From Fundidesulfovibrio putealis DSM 16056 (GTDB taxonomy: Bacteria; Desulfobacterota; Desulfovibrionia; Desulfovibrionales; Desulfovibrionaceae), in assembly GCF_000429325.1 (NCBI RefSeq), contig NZ_AUBQ01000019.1, positions 37,313 through 101,312 of the forward strand: DNA of 64,000 nt. Direction: 5' to 3'. Both the position numbers and the translations under genes were made by a program. Position 1 is the stretch's first letter; the number at the start of each line of letters is the position of its first letter. A model generated the notes under the pieces. That model ran no database searches and had not been told where the DNA came from. It saw only the letters and a list, made by a program, of their open reading frames with translations. Shown here in pieces: positions 55,354 through 63,705 of this stretch.

Positions 55354-57543
55354 CTACTTGGCGGCGTCACGGGCGGCGATGGCGGCGGCGAGGTTGGCGG
55401 CTACTATGCGGGTGGAGGGATTATCCAAGCCAAAGGTAGTAAGCATGATGGCATGAGCGCGGGTGAAGAAGTCGATGGCCTTGTCCAGGTCGCCTTTCGT
55501 TTGCCGTGCTCCGCCGAGGTTGTTGAGGCTGGCGGCGACTTCGTGATGCTCTTTGCCGAAGATCTTTTCGTCGATGGCCAGGGAGCGGGTATAGAAGTCG
55601 ATGGCCTTGTCCAGGTCGCCCTTGTCATGCCAGGCCAAACCGAGGTTGTTGAGTTCCCTGGCAACGTTAGGATGCTCTTTGCCGAAGGTCTTTTCGTCGA
55701 TGGCCAGGGAGCGGGTATAGAAGTCGATGGCCTCGTCCAGGTCGCCCTTGGCTTGCCATGCTCCACCGAGGTTGTTGAGTTCTCTGGCAACGTTAGGATG
55801 CTCTTTGCCGAAGGTCATTTCGTCGATGGCCAGTGCGCGGGTATAGAAGCCGATGGCCTTGTCCAGGTCGCCCTTGTCTTGCCATGCCGAACCGAGGTTG
55901 TTGAGGCAGATGGCGACGTTGGGATGGTCTTTACCGTTTGTATTTTCGACGATGACCAGGGAGCGACTATAGAAGTCGATGGCCTTGTCCAGGTCGCCCT
56001 TGTCTTGCCATGCCGAACCGAGGTTGTTGAGGCAGATGGCGACGTTGGGATGGTCTTTACCGTTTGTATTTTCGACGATGACCAGGGAGCGACTATAGAA
56101 GTCGATGGCCTTGTCCAGGTCGCCCTTGTCTTGCCATGCCGAACCGAGGTTGTTGAGGCAGATGGCGACGTTGGGATGGTCTTTACCGTTTGTATTTTCG
56201 ACGATGACCAGGGAGCGACTATAGAAGTCGATGGCCTTGTCCAGGTCGCCCTTGTCTTGCCATGCCGAACCGAGGTTGTTGAGGCAGATGGCGACGTTGG
56301 GATGGTCTTTACCGTTTGTATTTTCGACGATGACCAGGGAGCGACTATAGAAGTCGATGGCCTTGTCCAGGTCGCCCTTGTCTTGCCATGCCGAGCCGAG
56401 ATTGTTGAACTCTCTGGCAACGTTGGGATGCTCCTTGCCGAAGGCCTTTTCGTCGATGGCCAGTGCGCGGGTATAGAAGTCGATAGCCTTGCCCAGGTCG
56501 CCTTTGTGTCGCCATGCCTCGCCGAGATTGTTGAGGTTTATGGCTATGTTGGGATGCTTTTTGCCAAAGGTCTTTTCGTTGACGGCCAGGGCTCGAGTGT
56601 AGAAGTCGATGGCCTTGTCCAGGTCGCCTTTGTCTCGCCATGCCGAACCGAGGTTGTTGAGTCTGATGGCGGCCTTTGGATGCTCTTTGCCAAAGGTTTT
56701 TTCGCTGACGGCCAGGGAGCGGGTAAAGAAGTCGATAGCCTTGTCCAGGTCGCCTTTGGCTTGCCATGCCGAGCCTAGATTGTTGAGGACCGGTGCGTAA
56801 TCTGGGTGACTATCATCCAAACTTTCCTGAATAACAATTAATGCCTGTTGAAGCGCTTGGATTGCGCCATCCAAATCTCCAAAGTCGTTTAGCAAGTTCC
56901 CAAGACTATTGAGATACTCAACATTGTCTGGGGAGAGATTCACAGCACTCTTGTAAGACGCTAGGGCGTCATGAAATTTCAAGGCTGCGAACTGAGTTTG
57001 CCCCAATTGGTACGTGGCCTCTGCATATTCTAGCGCGAAAGATTTTAGTCTGCCCTGTTCACTCTTAAAGAATAGTTCTGCCTCTTCCGTTCTGCCTTCG
57101 CGTAAGGCGCAGAGTGCCTTGTTGCGGAGTTCTGTTGGTTGCCCCTCGTACTTCTTAAGTTTTTCAGAGAGTTCCCGTATCTTGTCATCTCGCTCCTTGA
57201 TGACATCCGGGATACGTGATTCCGCAATACCCTGTTGGGCAAGCTTGTCGTAAATAGCATCAAGTTTACCATTCATGACATCATGACGCGTCTGCTGGGA
57301 TTTCTCTGCCTGATGAGCCGAGGCGTCGATATGGTTCTTGATCTCAGGAGCTGGGTCTTTACTGAATCCAGCCAGGATGCCAAATATGTTGGCTACAAGG
57401 CCGATGACCTGGATGAGATAGTTACCCATGCCCTGGCTGGCGTTGTGCAAGAGGTAGTCATAGAAAAGCCAGGAGAGGAAAATGAGAGCAAGAAAGACAA
57501 AAATCCAGCGGAGATGACGAGCGATTGCTTTCAGCTTGCGCAT
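55354..57543 (-). CDS. membrane-anchored kinesin-light-chain-type TPR repeat protein
   Basis: 729 aa. Two N-terminal hydrophobic helices (about 10-32 and 38-60) anchor the protein; a coiled region follows (about 75-140). Then about 13 TPRs, eleven of them 42-residue kinesin-light-chain-like units of the form GDLDKAIDFYTRSL...GKEHPNVA..LNNLGSAWQDK. Four consecutive units are identical at DNA level. TPR_10/12 arrays form protein-binding superhelices; the partner is unknown. The gene stands alone upstream of ubiB and downstream of recQ on the same strand. Copy number of the repeats may vary between strains. Confidence 0.85.
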   Translation of the reverse strand: MRKLKAIARHLRWIFVFLALIFLSWLFYDYLLHNASQGMGNYLIQVIGLVANIFGILAGFSKDPAPEIKNHIDASAHQAEKSQQTRHDVMNGKLDAIYDKLAQQGIAESRIPDVIKERDDKIRELSEKLKKYEGQPTELRNKALCALREGRTEEAELFFKSEQGRLKSFALEYAEATYQLGQTQFAALKFHDALASYKSAVNLSPDNVEYLNSLGNLLNDFGDLDGAIQALQQALIVIQESLDDSHPDYAPVLNNLGSAWQAKGDLDKAIDFFTRSLAVSEKTFGKEHPKAAIRLNNLGSAWRDKGDLDKAIDFYTRALAVNEKTFGKKHPNIAINLNNLGEAWRHKGDLGKAIDFYTRALAIDEKAFGKEHPNVAREFNNLGSAWQDKGDLDKAIDFYSRSLVIVENTNGKDHPNVAICLNNLGSAWQDKGDLDKAIDFYSRSLVIVENTNGKDHPNVAICLNNLGSAWQDKGDLDKAIDFYSRSLVIVENTNGKDHPNVAICLNNLGSAWQDKGDLDKAIDFYSRSLVIVENTNGKDHPNVAICLNNLGSAWQDKGDLDKAIGFYTRALAIDEMTFGKEHPNVARELNNLGGAWQAKGDLDEAIDFYTRSLAIDEKTFGKEHPNVARELNNLGLAWHDKGDLDKAIDFYTRSLAIDEKIFGKEHHEVAASLNNLGGARQTKGDLDKAIDFFTRAHAIMLTTFGLDNPSTRIVAANLAAAIAARDAAK
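55861..56364 (-). repeat. four perfect 126-bp tandem repeats inside the TPR gene
   Basis: Units begin at 55861, 55987, 56113 and 56239 and are identical over the full 126 bp; a diverged unit follows at 56365. Each encodes one 42-aa TPR pair unit (GDLDKAIDFYSRS...). Confidence 0.95.
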
Positions 57544-57667
57544 AGACTTTACGTTATATGATATGACTGAGGGAGGTCAATTGTGAGTGCAAGTCGAAAA
57601 CAGGATATGCAAACAGCTAACCCAGCGTTTGTCCTGCGTTCGAGGGTATCAGAAATACGGACACATC

Positions 57668-59593
57668 CTACGCCTTCATCACCCTCTCCGCCATTTCCAG
57701 CACCATCTTGAAGGGCACGCGCTCGAACAGCCCGAACGCTTCGTGTTCTTTCAGCCGCGTCGTGGCAGGCGACGACAGCCCGCACAGGAACTTCGCCAGC
57801 CGCCTCGGCGTGGTAAGTTGCGCCAAACCCTCCGCCAGCAGGGCGTCCAGCTTCTTGAGCGAGCGCTCGCGCGGCCTTCTGGGCGCGAACGGCGGCGGCA
57901 CGCAGGGTTCCTCCCCCAGGCACGGCCCGCAGTGCCCGCACGGGCCGCTCTTCTCGTCGAAGTATTGCAGCAGCCGCATGGTCAGGCACTCCGGCTCCCC
58001 GGCCAGCACCAGCATCTGGCGCACGCGCTCAAGCTCGCGCCCCTCGCGCTCCGCGAATCGCACTTCCAGCTCCCGCGCCAGCCCGTCCAGATGCACGGGC
58101 CGCCTGTCCACCCGAAACCGCTGGCGTGTGCCGCTGGCCTTCAGGTCGATATCGCCCTTGCCCTCCAGGTATTCCAGCGCGGTCAATATCCGGTCGCGCG
58201 ACTCGCCGATGGCCTGGGCCGCCTCCTCCACGTCCAGCCCGAAGCTGCCGTTGCGCTTCTTCTTGCAGCGAGACAGCACCTTCTTCAGAAACGCCTGACG
58301 CGCCTCGTCGAAGGGGGCCAGCATCTCGGCGGAGGTCTTGTTGGGCGTGAGCGTGTAGCTGGTATAGATGTGCCCGAGCGCGCGCAGGTAGCCGTCCAGC
58401 TCCAGGTAGGTGAGGAGGGTGCGCACCACCAGCTCCCGGATGTCGTGGCGGTTGGCCAGGGCGGGCGGGGAGAGCAGCAGGTGGTCCTCGCCGCCGAAGA
58501 GCTCCTCCAACAGCGAGGTGACGGACTGGATGTCCGGCGTGTCGCCAAGCACGAAGTTTTCCAGCACCAGCGTGTCCTGCAGGCAGACGAACATCTCGCA
58601 GACCGAGGGCTTGCCGTCGCGCCCGGCGCGCCCGATCTCCTGGGCGTAGCTCTCCACGCCCTTGGGCAGGTTGTAGTGGTAGATGGCCCGGATGTCGGCC
58701 TTGTCTACGCCCATGCCGAAAGCGATGGTGGCCACGATGACCATGGAGTCCGAGGCCATGAAGGCCTCTTGGACTTCCGAGCGGACTTCGTTAGCCATGC
58801 CCGCGTGATAGGCGCGCGCCTCGATGCCGTTTTCGGCCAGATACGCGGCCACGCCTTCCGCCGTGTGCTGCAAGGTGACGTACACGATGGCCGGGCCTTT
58901 GGGGCGCGAGCGCAGCCGCTCCAGCAACAGGGCCTTCTTGCCGCCGGGCTTGGCAGGCGAGGCGTGCAACTCCAGGTTGGGGCGGTAGAAGCCGGTGTGG
59001 ACGATGTCTCCGGCGTTGATGTCGAAGGCCCGGGCGATGTCGGCGGCGGTCTCGCGGTCTGCGGTGGCGGTCAGGGCCAGCACGCGCGGGATGTTCAGCT
59101 CCTTGGCCGCACGGGCGATCTTCAGGTATTCCGGGCGGAAGTTGTGGCCCCACTGGCTTATGCAGTGGGCCTCGTCCACGGCCAGCAGCGACACGTCCGC
59201 GCGCCGGATGGTCTGGAGGAAGCGCTCGTTGGCCAGCCGTTCCGGCGAGATGTACAGGAGCTTCAGCTGGCCGTCCCTGAGCCTGCCCAGCACGTCGCGC
59301 GACTGCTGCGCGTCCAGGCTCGAGTCATAACGTTCGGCGGCGATGCCGCGCGCCTTCAGGAAGTCGATCTGGTCCTTCATCAGGGCGATAAGCGGCGAGA
59401 TGACCAGTGTCACGCCGGGCAGGGCCAGCGCGGGCAGCTGGTAGCACAGGCTCTTGCCGCCGCCCGTGGGGAAGATGGCCAGGACGCTTTTGCCGTTAAG
59501 CAGGCGGGTGATGGCCTCGGTCTGGCCGGGGCGCAGGGAATCGAAGCCGAAGGTGTCTCGCAGCAGGCCGGTTACGACAGGAGGGACTTGCAT
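57668..59593 (-). CDS. recQ: ATP-dependent DNA helicase RecQ
   Basis: 641 aa from the ATG at 59593; the longer upstream frame runs through repeat DNA. Motif 0 GFDSLRPGQTEAI, Walker A FPTGGGKSLCYQ near residues 41-52, DEAHCISQWGHNFRPEY (DEAH box and aromatic-rich loop), QEIGRAGRDG, and the zinc-binding set (CLTMRLLQYF, CGHCGPC) define RecQ. A recognisable HRDC domain is not seen at the end. It unwinds 3'-5' in recombination and repair. Confidence 0.94.
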   Translation of the reverse strand: MQVPPVVTGLLRDTFGFDSLRPGQTEAITRLLNGKSVLAIFPTGGGKSLCYQLPALALPGVTLVISPLIALMKDQIDFLKARGIAAERYDSSLDAQQSRDVLGRLRDGQLKLLYISPERLANERFLQTIRRADVSLLAVDEAHCISQWGHNFRPEYLKIARAAKELNIPRVLALTATADRETAADIARAFDINAGDIVHTGFYRPNLELHASPAKPGGKKALLLERLRSRPKGPAIVYVTLQHTAEGVAAYLAENGIEARAYHAGMANEVRSEVQEAFMASDSMVIVATIAFGMGVDKADIRAIYHYNLPKGVESYAQEIGRAGRDGKPSVCEMFVCLQDTLVLENFVLGDTPDIQSVTSLLEELFGGEDHLLLSPPALANRHDIRELVVRTLLTYLELDGYLRALGHIYTSYTLTPNKTSAEMLAPFDEARQAFLKKVLSRCKKKRNGSFGLDVEEAAQAIGESRDRILTALEYLEGKGDIDLKASGTRQRFRVDRRPVHLDGLARELEVRFAEREGRELERVRQMLVLAGEPECLTMRLLQYFDEKSGPCGHCGPCLGEEPCVPPPFAPRRPRERSLKKLDALLAEGLAQLTTPRRLAKFLCGLSSPATTRLKEHEAFGLFERVPFKMVLEMAERVMKA

Positions 59594-59652
59594 GGGGACT
59601 CGTTTGTGACTGGTTGTGAACAGGCGTTGCCGGGACTCCGTCCCGGACCCTG

Positions 59653-59717
59653 CCAGGGCTCTGCCCTGGACCCGCAAGGGCTCCGCCCTTGACCCGCCAG
59701 GGGGATGATCCCCCTGG
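59653..59717. repeat. array of three short hairpins
   Basis: CCAGGGC-TCT-GCCCTGG (59653-59669), CAAGGGC-TCC-GCCCTTG (59675-59691) and CCAGGGGGATGATCCCCCTGG (59697-59717), followed by GGACCCTCAGTGAGCTTCGCG, a tail shared with the repeat at 53119. Confidence 0.75.
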
Positions 59718-59793
59718 ACCCTCAGTGAGCTTCGCGTCTGGTGGTTGCGGGTTGCGTCGTTGGCAGGGTGCTGTCCCGTTCGTGTCCTGGCAA

Positions 59794-59907
59794 GGCGGGT
59801 GCCGATGGCTGTTCCGTTCACGTCCTGGTCGGCGGGCTAGAACCGATTTGAAGACGATTCGTCGCCCGCCGACCAGGACGCGACCGTTACAGCCATCGGC
59901 ACCCGCC
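59794..59907. repeat. dispersed structured element, copy B (near-perfect long palindrome)
   Basis: An outer 19-bp perfect stem (GGCGGGTGCCGATGGCTGT and complement), an internal loop, an inner 16-bp perfect stem (GTCCTGGTCGGCGGGC and complement), and the apical core shared with copy A. The unit CTGTCCCGTTCGTGTCCTGG also occurs once more just upstream at 59771-59790. Confidence 0.8.
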
Positions 59908-59993
59908 TGAAGATCACGTAACTTGCCCCGAAAGAGTGCCAAAGGGCTCCCAGCAACCAGCCTCGCCTGAACGCCATATTGCCGCGCTGGAAT

Positions 59994-60076
59994 GCGAAGC
60001 TCATTGAAAGTTTTTGAAGGAGAGTCCAGAGAGGAAACTTTTTCCAAAAAGTTTCCTCTTTGGCCGCCGGAGGCAT
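59994..60076 (-). repeat. 3'-end intergenic repeat, copy 2
   Basis: On the minus strand it begins ATGCCTCCGGCGGCCAAAGA, contains the hairpin AGAGGAAACTTTTT/AAAAAGTTTCCTCT and ends CAATGAGCTTCGC. It lies 12 bp past the stop of the HD-domain gene and probably acts as its terminator. Confidence 0.75.
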
Positions 60077-60088
60077 CTTCTCTTGCTC

Positions 60089-60628
60089 TTACTCTTCGCT
60101 CTTCACGTCGCTAAGCGCCATCCCCAGCGCCTTTTCGATGCGCGCCCGCACGGCCTTGGCGCGGTTCTCGCCGTTGGTCAGGCTCTCCAGGCGCTCCGGG
60201 TTGTCTTTCCAGGTGTCGCGCCAGATGCCATAACGCTCTTCGATGCTGACGCGGTTGACGCGCCGATAGCTCTTGTCGGCCATGTAGACCACCTCGGCCT
60301 CGGAGAGGGGCTCGTCGGGAGAGGGGGTGCGTCCTCCCAGGCGGGTGTGGACCTCAACGATGGCGGCGACCTCGGGATAGCCCAGCGAGCGCAGGAGTTC
60401 GCCGCCTGCGCGGTCGTGGTCGGGCTGGCCCTTGCAGATGTCGTGCAGGATCGCGGCTGCCTCGATCAGGGGCAGGTTCAGGGAAATACCCTTGGCGATC
60501 AGCATCTGGCCCAGGGTGACGGCAAGCCCGGCGACCTTGAGCGAATGGGCGAGCCTGGCGGGCTTGTCGCCCAGATGCTTTTCAAGGGTGGCGACGGCAT
60601 CGGCTCTGGTGGGTGTGCTCATATACAT
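60089..60628 (-). CDS. HD-domain phosphohydrolase
   Basis: 179 aa (an ATG two codons later is also possible). HSLKVAGLAVTLG near residue 28, ILHDICKGQPDHDRAGGELL near 60 and VVYMADKSYRR near 117 supply the His, His-Asp and Asp metal ligands of the HD fold. HD domains of this type hydrolyse phosphate esters of nucleotides; the substrate is unknown. It ends at a repeat-type hairpin and is preceded by a GC hairpin and ftsY. Confidence 0.82.
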   Translation of the reverse strand: MYMSTPTRADAVATLEKHLGDKPARLAHSLKVAGLAVTLGQMLIAKGISLNLPLIEAAAILHDICKGQPDHDRAGGELLRSLGYPEVAAIVEVHTRLGGRTPSPDEPLSEAEVVYMADKSYRRVNRVSIEERYGIWRDTWKDNPERLESLTNGENRAKAVRARIEKALGMALSDVKSEE

Positions 60629-60660
60629 AAGGTGGTGTAGTGGCTGGAGGTTTCTTACAG

Positions 60661-60686
60661 CGCCGCCCCGTGGGGGCGGGGCGGCG
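60661..60686. terminator. GC hairpin between ftsY and the HD-domain gene
   Basis: A 9-bp stem CGCCGCCCC/GGGGCGGCG. No U-run, so it may attenuate rather than terminate. Confidence 0.4.
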
Positions 60687-60733
60687 GTGATTGATCTTTG
60701 AGGATGCCGGTCCGTCCGGCAATCAGGAACATA

Positions 60734-62149
60734 CTACACCAGGAGCGCCTTGGCAAAGTCTTCGCCGGAGAAGGGGCGCATGTCTTCCATCTTTTCGCCA
60801 AGGCCCACGAAGGTGATGGGGATGGCGTGCTCCAGCGCGATGCCCACCACCACGCCGCCCTTGGCCGTGCCGTCGAGCTTGGTGAGCACGATCTCGTCCA
60901 CGCCAACGGCCTCGTTGAAGAGCTTGGTCTGGGAGAGGGCGTTCTGGCCGGTGGTGGCGTCCACCACCAGGATGGTGCGGTGAGGCGCTCCGGCGTGCTT
61001 CTTGCCGAGCACGCGCTCGATCTTCTTGAGCTCTTCCATGAGGTTGATCTTGGTGTGCAGACGCCCGGCGGTGTCCAGGAGCATCAAGTCGTAGCCTTCG
61101 GCCAGGCAGCGTTCCATGGCCTCGAAGGCCACGGCGGCGGGGTCGGCGCCCTCGCCTTTGGAGAAGAAGCCTGCGCCCACGCGGTCAGCCCAGATCTGGA
61201 GCTGCTCGATGGCTGCGGCGCGGAAGGTGTCGCCCGCCACGATGAGCACTTTGCGGCCCTGAAGCTGGGCGCGGTAGGCCAGCTTGGCGATGGAGGTTGT
61301 CTTGCCCACGCCGTTGACGCCCACCACCATGACCACCTCGGGCGGGTTGATGGCCTTGATGGTTTTGGGGGCGCGGAAAATCTGGGCCAGCTCCTCGCGC
61401 AGGATTTCCTTGAACCCGGCGGGATCGGTGACGCCAGCCTTGCGGGCGCGGTTTTTCAGCTGCGCAAGGAGCTTGCCTGCGGGCTCGAAGCCCACGTCCG
61501 CCATGATCAGGATCTCTTCCAGCTCCTCCCAGAAGTCGTCGTCCATGGAGGAGTGGGAGGTGAGCAGGTTGTCGATGCGCGCGGCGATCTGCTCGCGAGT
61601 CTTGGCCAGCCCCTCGGAGAGCTTGATGAACAGGCGCGAACGCTCGTCCTCTTCGTCTTCCAGTTCCAGGGCCAGGGCAAGGCGGTACTGAAGTTCGGAG
61701 CGGAACTCCTCGACTTCCTCGTAGCCCATGTTGTTAAGCCACTTCTGGAAGCGCGCGATGAAGTCGTCGGCTTCCGCTGCGGGAGCCTCCAGCGAGGTGA
61801 ACAGGAAGCGCAGGCGCTGCCAGAGGTCCGGCCCGGCCACGGCCACGTCTTGCAGGATGATGCCCAGCCAGACGGACAGCTTGGGTTCGGCCTGGCGTAG
61901 CGAGAGGGTCAGGTCCTTCTGCCAGTCCTCGGTGACCAGGTTCGGCGCAGGGACGGGCGAGGGCGCATCGGTGGGCGCGACCTCGGCTGGAGGCGCTTCG
62001 GCATCGGTCGGGGAGACTTCCGCCGCCGGGGATTCAGGTGTTTCGGATGCTTCGACAGATGCGGAAGCTTCAGCTTCGGGCGTTGCTCCGGGTGCTTCTT
62101 CGGGCTTTTTGCCGCCCAGCCAGGACGAGAGCTTGGAAAAAAATCCCAT
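60734..62149 (-). CDS. ftsY: signal recognition particle receptor FtsY
   Basis: 471 aa. An acidic Ala/Pro/Glu-rich N-terminal A domain (about 10-75, with many Glu and Pro) is followed by the N and G domains: G1 GVNGVGKTT, DTAGRLHTK and LTKLDGTAKGG. It docks SRP-ribosome complexes at the SecYEG translocon for co-translational membrane insertion. The start MGFFSKLSSWLGGKK is preceded by AAGGAA. The gene is divergent from asnS. Confidence 0.95.
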   Translation of the reverse strand: MGFFSKLSSWLGGKKPEEAPGATPEAEASASVEASETPESPAAEVSPTDAEAPPAEVAPTDAPSPVPAPNLVTEDWQKDLTLSLRQAEPKLSVWLGIILQDVAVAGPDLWQRLRFLFTSLEAPAAEADDFIARFQKWLNNMGYEEVEEFRSELQYRLALALELEDEEDERSRLFIKLSEGLAKTREQIAARIDNLLTSHSSMDDDFWEELEEILIMADVGFEPAGKLLAQLKNRARKAGVTDPAGFKEILREELAQIFRAPKTIKAINPPEVVMVVGVNGVGKTTSIAKLAYRAQLQGRKVLIVAGDTFRAAAIEQLQIWADRVGAGFFSKGEGADPAAVAFEAMERCLAEGYDLMLLDTAGRLHTKINLMEELKKIERVLGKKHAGAPHRTILVVDATTGQNALSQTKLFNEAVGVDEIVLTKLDGTAKGGVVVGIALEHAIPITFVGLGEKMEDMRPFSGEDFAKALLV

Positions 62150-62322
62150 TGGTATTCCTTGGTCTGCGTAAAGAGGGGGTGGGCGCTGGAAAACGCCCGA
62201 AATCCAGGCGTGACGCCCATAGTGGAGTCCAGAGAGTGTATCCCACTGCCGCCGGGGTCTCTCCTATCCTACAGTCCCGCCCGAGACAAGGCTTGCCCCG
62301 GTCGGTGGGGCTGGATTATGAT

Positions 62323-63705
62323 ATGGGGATGAAACGCACGAAAATTGCCGCTCTGCTCTCGGCCGACGGCCCCAGGGAGCAGATTATCGTCAAAGGATGG
62401 GTGCGCACGCGCCGCGACGCCAAGGATTTCTCCTTCCTGGAGATAAACGACGGCTCCTGCCTGGCCAACATCCAGGCCGTGGTCGATTCCGACGCCAAGG
62501 GCTACGAGCATATCAAGGACATGGGCACGGGCGCGTCCGTGGCCGTAACCGGGGCGCTCATCGCCTCGCCGGGCAAGGGCCAGGCCTGGGAGATCAAGGC
62601 TTCCGAGGTGGAGCTGATCGGCGGTGCCGACCAGGACACCTTTCCGCTCCAGAAGAAGCGCCACTCGGACGAGTTCCTGCGCGCCATCGCGCACCTGCGC
62701 CCGCGCACCAACAAGTTCGGCGCGGCCTTCCGCATCCGCTCGGAGCTGGCCCTGTCCGTGCATCGCTTCTTCCAGGACCGGGGCTTCTTCTATTTGCAGT
62801 CGCCCATTATAACGGGCTCTGACTGCGAGGGCGCGGGCGAGATGTTCCGCGTGACCACCATGCACCCCGGCCAGCCGCTGGGGCCAGAGGGAGCCAAGGC
62901 GGACTTCTTCGGTAAAGAGGCGAACCTGACGGTGTCCGGGCAGCTCTCCGCCGAGCCGTTCGCCCTGGCACTGGGCGACGTGTACACCTTCGGGCCGACC
63001 TTCCGGGCCGAGCCTTCCGACACGGCGCGCCACGCCGCCGAGTTCTGGATGGTGGAGCCGGAGATGGCCTTCGCCGACCTGGCCGACAACATGGATCTGG
63101 CTGAAGATCTCCTCAAGCACTGCATCCGGGATGTGATGGAACGCAGGGCAGGGGACCTGGAGCTGTTCGCCAAGTGGGTGGACACCTCGCTCATGGGAAC
63201 CCTCGAGAAGCTGGTCGCCGACCCCTTCGAACGCATCCCCTACGCCGAGGCCGTGGAAATCCTGCGCAAGGCACCGAAATCCTTCGAGTACGAGGCGGCC
63301 TTCGGCAAGGACATTCAAACTGAGCACGAGCGCTATCTGGCGGAAGAGCACTTCAAGAAGCCGGTCATCGTGTATGACTATCCCAAGGATATCAAGGCGT
63401 TCTACATGCGCCAGAACGAGGACGGGCGCACCGTGGCAGCCATGGACGTGCTGGTGCCGCGCATCGGCGAGATCGTGGGCGGCAGCGCGCGCGAGGAGCG
63501 CCTGGACCGGTTGGAAGCGCGTATCGCCGAGATGAACCTCAATATGGAATGCTACGACTGGTACCTGGATACCCGGCGCTTCGGCACGGCTCCGCACGCG
63601 GGCTTCGGCCTGGGCTTCGAGCGGTTGGTCATGCTGGCCACCGGCGTGACCAACATCCGCGACGTGATCGCGTTCCCCAGGACGTACAAGCACTTGGAGT
63701 TCTAG
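62323..63705 (+). CDS. asnS: asparaginyl-tRNA synthetase
   Basis: 460 aa from the ATG at 62323 (or 458 from 62329); the frame upstream to 62038 is divergent ftsY promoter sequence. N-terminal OB-fold anticodon domain (VKGWVRTRRDAKDFSFLEINDG), then a class II core with motif 2-like FRAEPSDTARHAAEFWMVEPE and motif 3 FGLGFERLVM. ITGSDCEGAGEMFRV and MRQNEDGRTVAAMDVL are typical of AsnRS rather than AspRS. It charges tRNA-Asn in translation. Confidence 0.94.
   Translation: MGMKRTKIAALLSADGPREQIIVKGWVRTRRDAKDFSFLEINDGSCLANIQAVVDSDAKGYEHIKDMGTGASVAVTGALIASPGKGQAWEIKASEVELIGGADQDTFPLQKKRHSDEFLRAIAHLRPRTNKFGAAFRIRSELALSVHRFFQDRGFFYLQSPIITGSDCEGAGEMFRVTTMHPGQPLGPEGAKADFFGKEANLTVSGQLSAEPFALALGDVYTFGPTFRAEPSDTARHAAEFWMVEPEMAFADLADNMDLAEDLLKHCIRDVMERRAGDLELFAKWVDTSLMGTLEKLVADPFERIPYAEAVEILRKAPKSFEYEAAFGKDIQTEHERYLAEEHFKKPVIVYDYPKDIKAFYMRQNEDGRTVAAMDVLVPRIGEIVGGSAREERLDRLEARIAEMNLNMECYDWYLDTRRFGTAPHAGFGLGFERLVMLATGVTNIRDVIAFPRTYKHLEF

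Larger units (their letters stand above)
59594..60088. other. 495-bp intergenic region with hairpins and dispersed repeats
   Basis: No gene. It contains a hairpin array (59653-59717), the structured element copy B (59794-59907) and the 3'-end repeat (59994-60076), mirroring the set found at 52633-53212. Confidence 0.7.

Noticed and set aside
55861..56364. Possible CRISPR-like array
   Set aside because: The units are 126-bp contiguous coding repeats with no unique spacers, so this is an internal protein repeat.
55453..56778. 441-codon plus-strand repeat frame opposite the TPR gene
   Set aside because: Its repeats mirror the 126-bp TPR repeats; the minus-strand frame gives a recognised TPR family.
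57587..59692. 701-codon plus-strand frame opposite recQ
   Set aside because: Antisense to an intact RecQ with all motifs; no ribosome site or domain.
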